This document shows positions 4,726 to 5,836 of a stretch of 5,836 nucleotides of DNA, in pieces (positions within the stretch are counted from its first letter, which is position 1; each line of letters opens with the position of its first letter). The notes beneath the pieces were generated by a model. That model saw only the letters and a program-made list of their open reading frames with translations. It ran no database searches and was not told the DNA's origin. Origin of the DNA: a bacterium (GTDB lineage Bacteria > Desulfobacterota > Binatia > UBA12015); assembly GCA_018970825.1 (NCBI GenBank), contig JAGWVP010000225.1, positions 1-5,836 of the forward strand, given 5' to 3'. The position numbers and the translations under genes were made by a program.

Positions 4726-5836
4726 TCATCGAGCGCGCCAGCGCTCGCGCCACATCTCGAAGACGAGGATCGTCCAGACCGTGTCGGCCCGCTGCCCGTC
4801 CGCCATGAGTTGGCGGACGGCTTCGGCGACCGCCTCGGGCCGGAAGATCCCGCCCTCTCGCATCCGCTGCGGCGTCAGGTACTCGCGCACGAACGGCTGG
4901 AGTGCACCGCGGAGCCAGGTCGCGAAGGGCGGGATGAACTGCAGCTTCGGATGGTCCATGATCTCGTCGGGGATGCGCCCGCGCATGAGGCGGCGCAGCA
5001 GGTACTTGCCCGTGCCGCGGTGCAGCTTCATCGAGGCCGGCACCGTTTCGAGAAGATCGACGAGGTCCGGGTCGAGGAAGGGGGAGCGCACCTCGATCGA
5101 GTTCGCCATGCTGGCGCGGTCGAGGCGGAGCAGCATGTTCTCGGGCAGGAAGGCGCCGACGTCGGCCGCGATCGCCAGGTCGTCCGGCCGGACCGAGCCG
5201 TCGTGGAGACCGGGGAGTGCAACCTCGGCATCGGCGAAGACCGAGCTCGCCAGTTGCGCACGCACCTCCGGCGTGAACATCGAGCGCTCGCCCATCGAGT
5301 TTCCCATGGCGGCGAGAAGTCGATGGCTGGCGGACATCGGCAGGCACTCGAGGATCCGCTTGGACCGTCGGAACCGCGCCCGGTCGGGCAGGCTGCGGCC
5401 GAGGGCTGCCAGGGCGACGCGCAGGGAGAGCGGCAGGCGTTGAGAGGCGAGGTAGAACTCCTCGGCGCGGAACTGGCGGTATCCCATCATCAACTCGTCG
5501 CTGCCCTCGCCGCAGAGCGCGACCTTCACCGTTCCGAAGGCCAGGGCGCTGACGAGATGGATCGGCAGGCCGGCGGCCATGCCGACGTGGTCGTCGAGAA
5601 CGTCGGCATAGCGCGTGAACGCATCGAGGACGGCCTCGTCGGAGATCGTCGCCGTGTGCAGGCGGAGCCCGAGGCGGTCTGCCGAAACCTGCGCGAGCGG
5701 CCGCTCGTCGGCGGCAGCTCCCGCGAACGCGATCGTGAAGGCGTCGACTTCGTCGCGGTGTCGCTTCATGTAATGGGCGACGGTATTCGAATCGAGGCCG
5801 CTGCTGAGAAAGAGCCCGACGGGCACGTCGGCGACG
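4726..5836 (-). CDS. asnB: Asparagine synthetase B-type amidotransferase, synthetase domain (partial, N-terminus outside the window)
   Basis: The family uses ATP to adenylate a carboxylate (aspartate in true AsnB) and amidates it with ammonia from an N-terminal glutaminase domain. Only the synthetase domain, about 370 residues, is visible; the frame is open to the right edge and the upstream residues VADVPVGLFL match the usual lead into the ATP loop. Visible motifs are the PP-loop SSGLDS (5805-5788), LCGEGSDELMMGYRQF, LRLDRASMANSIEVRSPFLDPDLVDLL, the GTGKYLLRRLM segment, and HPKLQFIPPFATWLRG near the C-terminus. The loop reads SSGLDS where canonical AsnB has SGGLDS, a variant seen in homologues outside primary asparagine synthesis. 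Such paralogues often sit in exopolysaccharide or natural-product clusters and amidate other substrates. The downstream SDR supports a modification pathway but does not prove one. The N-terminal Cys2 glutaminase cannot be checked here. Confidence 0.9.
   Translation of the reverse strand, partial: VADVPVGLFLSSGLDSNTVAHYMKRHRDEVDAFTIAFAGAAADERPLAQVSADRLGLRLHTATISDEAVLDAFTRYADVLDDHVGMAAGLPIHLVSALAFGTVKVALCGEGSDELMMGYRQFRAEEFYLASQRLPLSLRVALAALGRSLPDRARFRRSKRILECLPMSASHRLLAAMGNSMGERSMFTPEVRAQLASSVFADAEVALPGLHDGSVRPDDLAIAADVGAFLPENMLLRLDRASMANSIEVRSPFLDPDLVDLLETVPASMKLHRGTGKYLLRRLMRGRIPDEIMDHPKLQFIPPFATWLRGALQPFVREYLTPQRMREGGIFRPEAVAEAVRQLMADGQRADTVWTILVFEMWRERWRAR

Noticed and set aside
4679..5347. 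Upstream extension of the SDR frame to a 523-residue protein
   Set aside because: The extra sequence is the out-of-frame shadow of the asparagine synthetase gene; AGGAGG and the N-terminal cofactor motif place the true start at 4678.

Overview
The window is very GC-rich bacterial DNA with tight gene packing, high-GC codon choice and Shine-Dalgarno starts. The secreted DUF1566 protein suggests a Gram-negative. Myxococcota or Binatota-like former Deltaproteobacteria would fit, but this is inferred from style and gene content; no marker gene is present to prove it.

Left part (1-2607). A glycerol-dehydrogenase-like gene runs leftward off the edge (1-557, minus). Across a 210-base divergent intergenic region with two strong inverted repeats lies a rightward group of three genes: a MaoC-family (R)-enoyl-CoA hydratase (768-1250), an unrecognised 185-residue protein with a His/Asp-rich tail (1261-1818), and a membrane-anchored dual-specificity-type phosphatase (1897-2607). 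The first two are only 10 bases apart and are probably co-transcribed. The third follows after 78 bases that contain a GC-rich hairpin.

Middle (2608-3775). A single secreted protein with a cysteine-bearing N-terminal segment and a C-terminal DUF1566 (C-type-lectin-like) domain lies between two imperfect direct repeats of about 57 bases (2641-2696 and 3676-3732). A 16-bp G.U-containing hairpin and a short tandem repeat lie just after its stop codon. DUF1566-type domains are among the known targets of diversity-generating retroelements, and a hairpin behind the variable end is a feature of such targets. However, the window holds no reverse transcriptase and no recognisable template repeat. This is the accessory-looking part of the window.

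Right part (3776-5836). Two leftward genes are spaced like an operon: an asparagine synthetase B-type amidotransferase, entered from the right edge without its N-terminus (4726-5836), followed 47 bases later by a 300-residue short-chain dehydrogenase (3776-4678). The pair converges on the DUF1566 gene. Together they could modify a small molecule or polysaccharide, but nothing in the window names the substrate.
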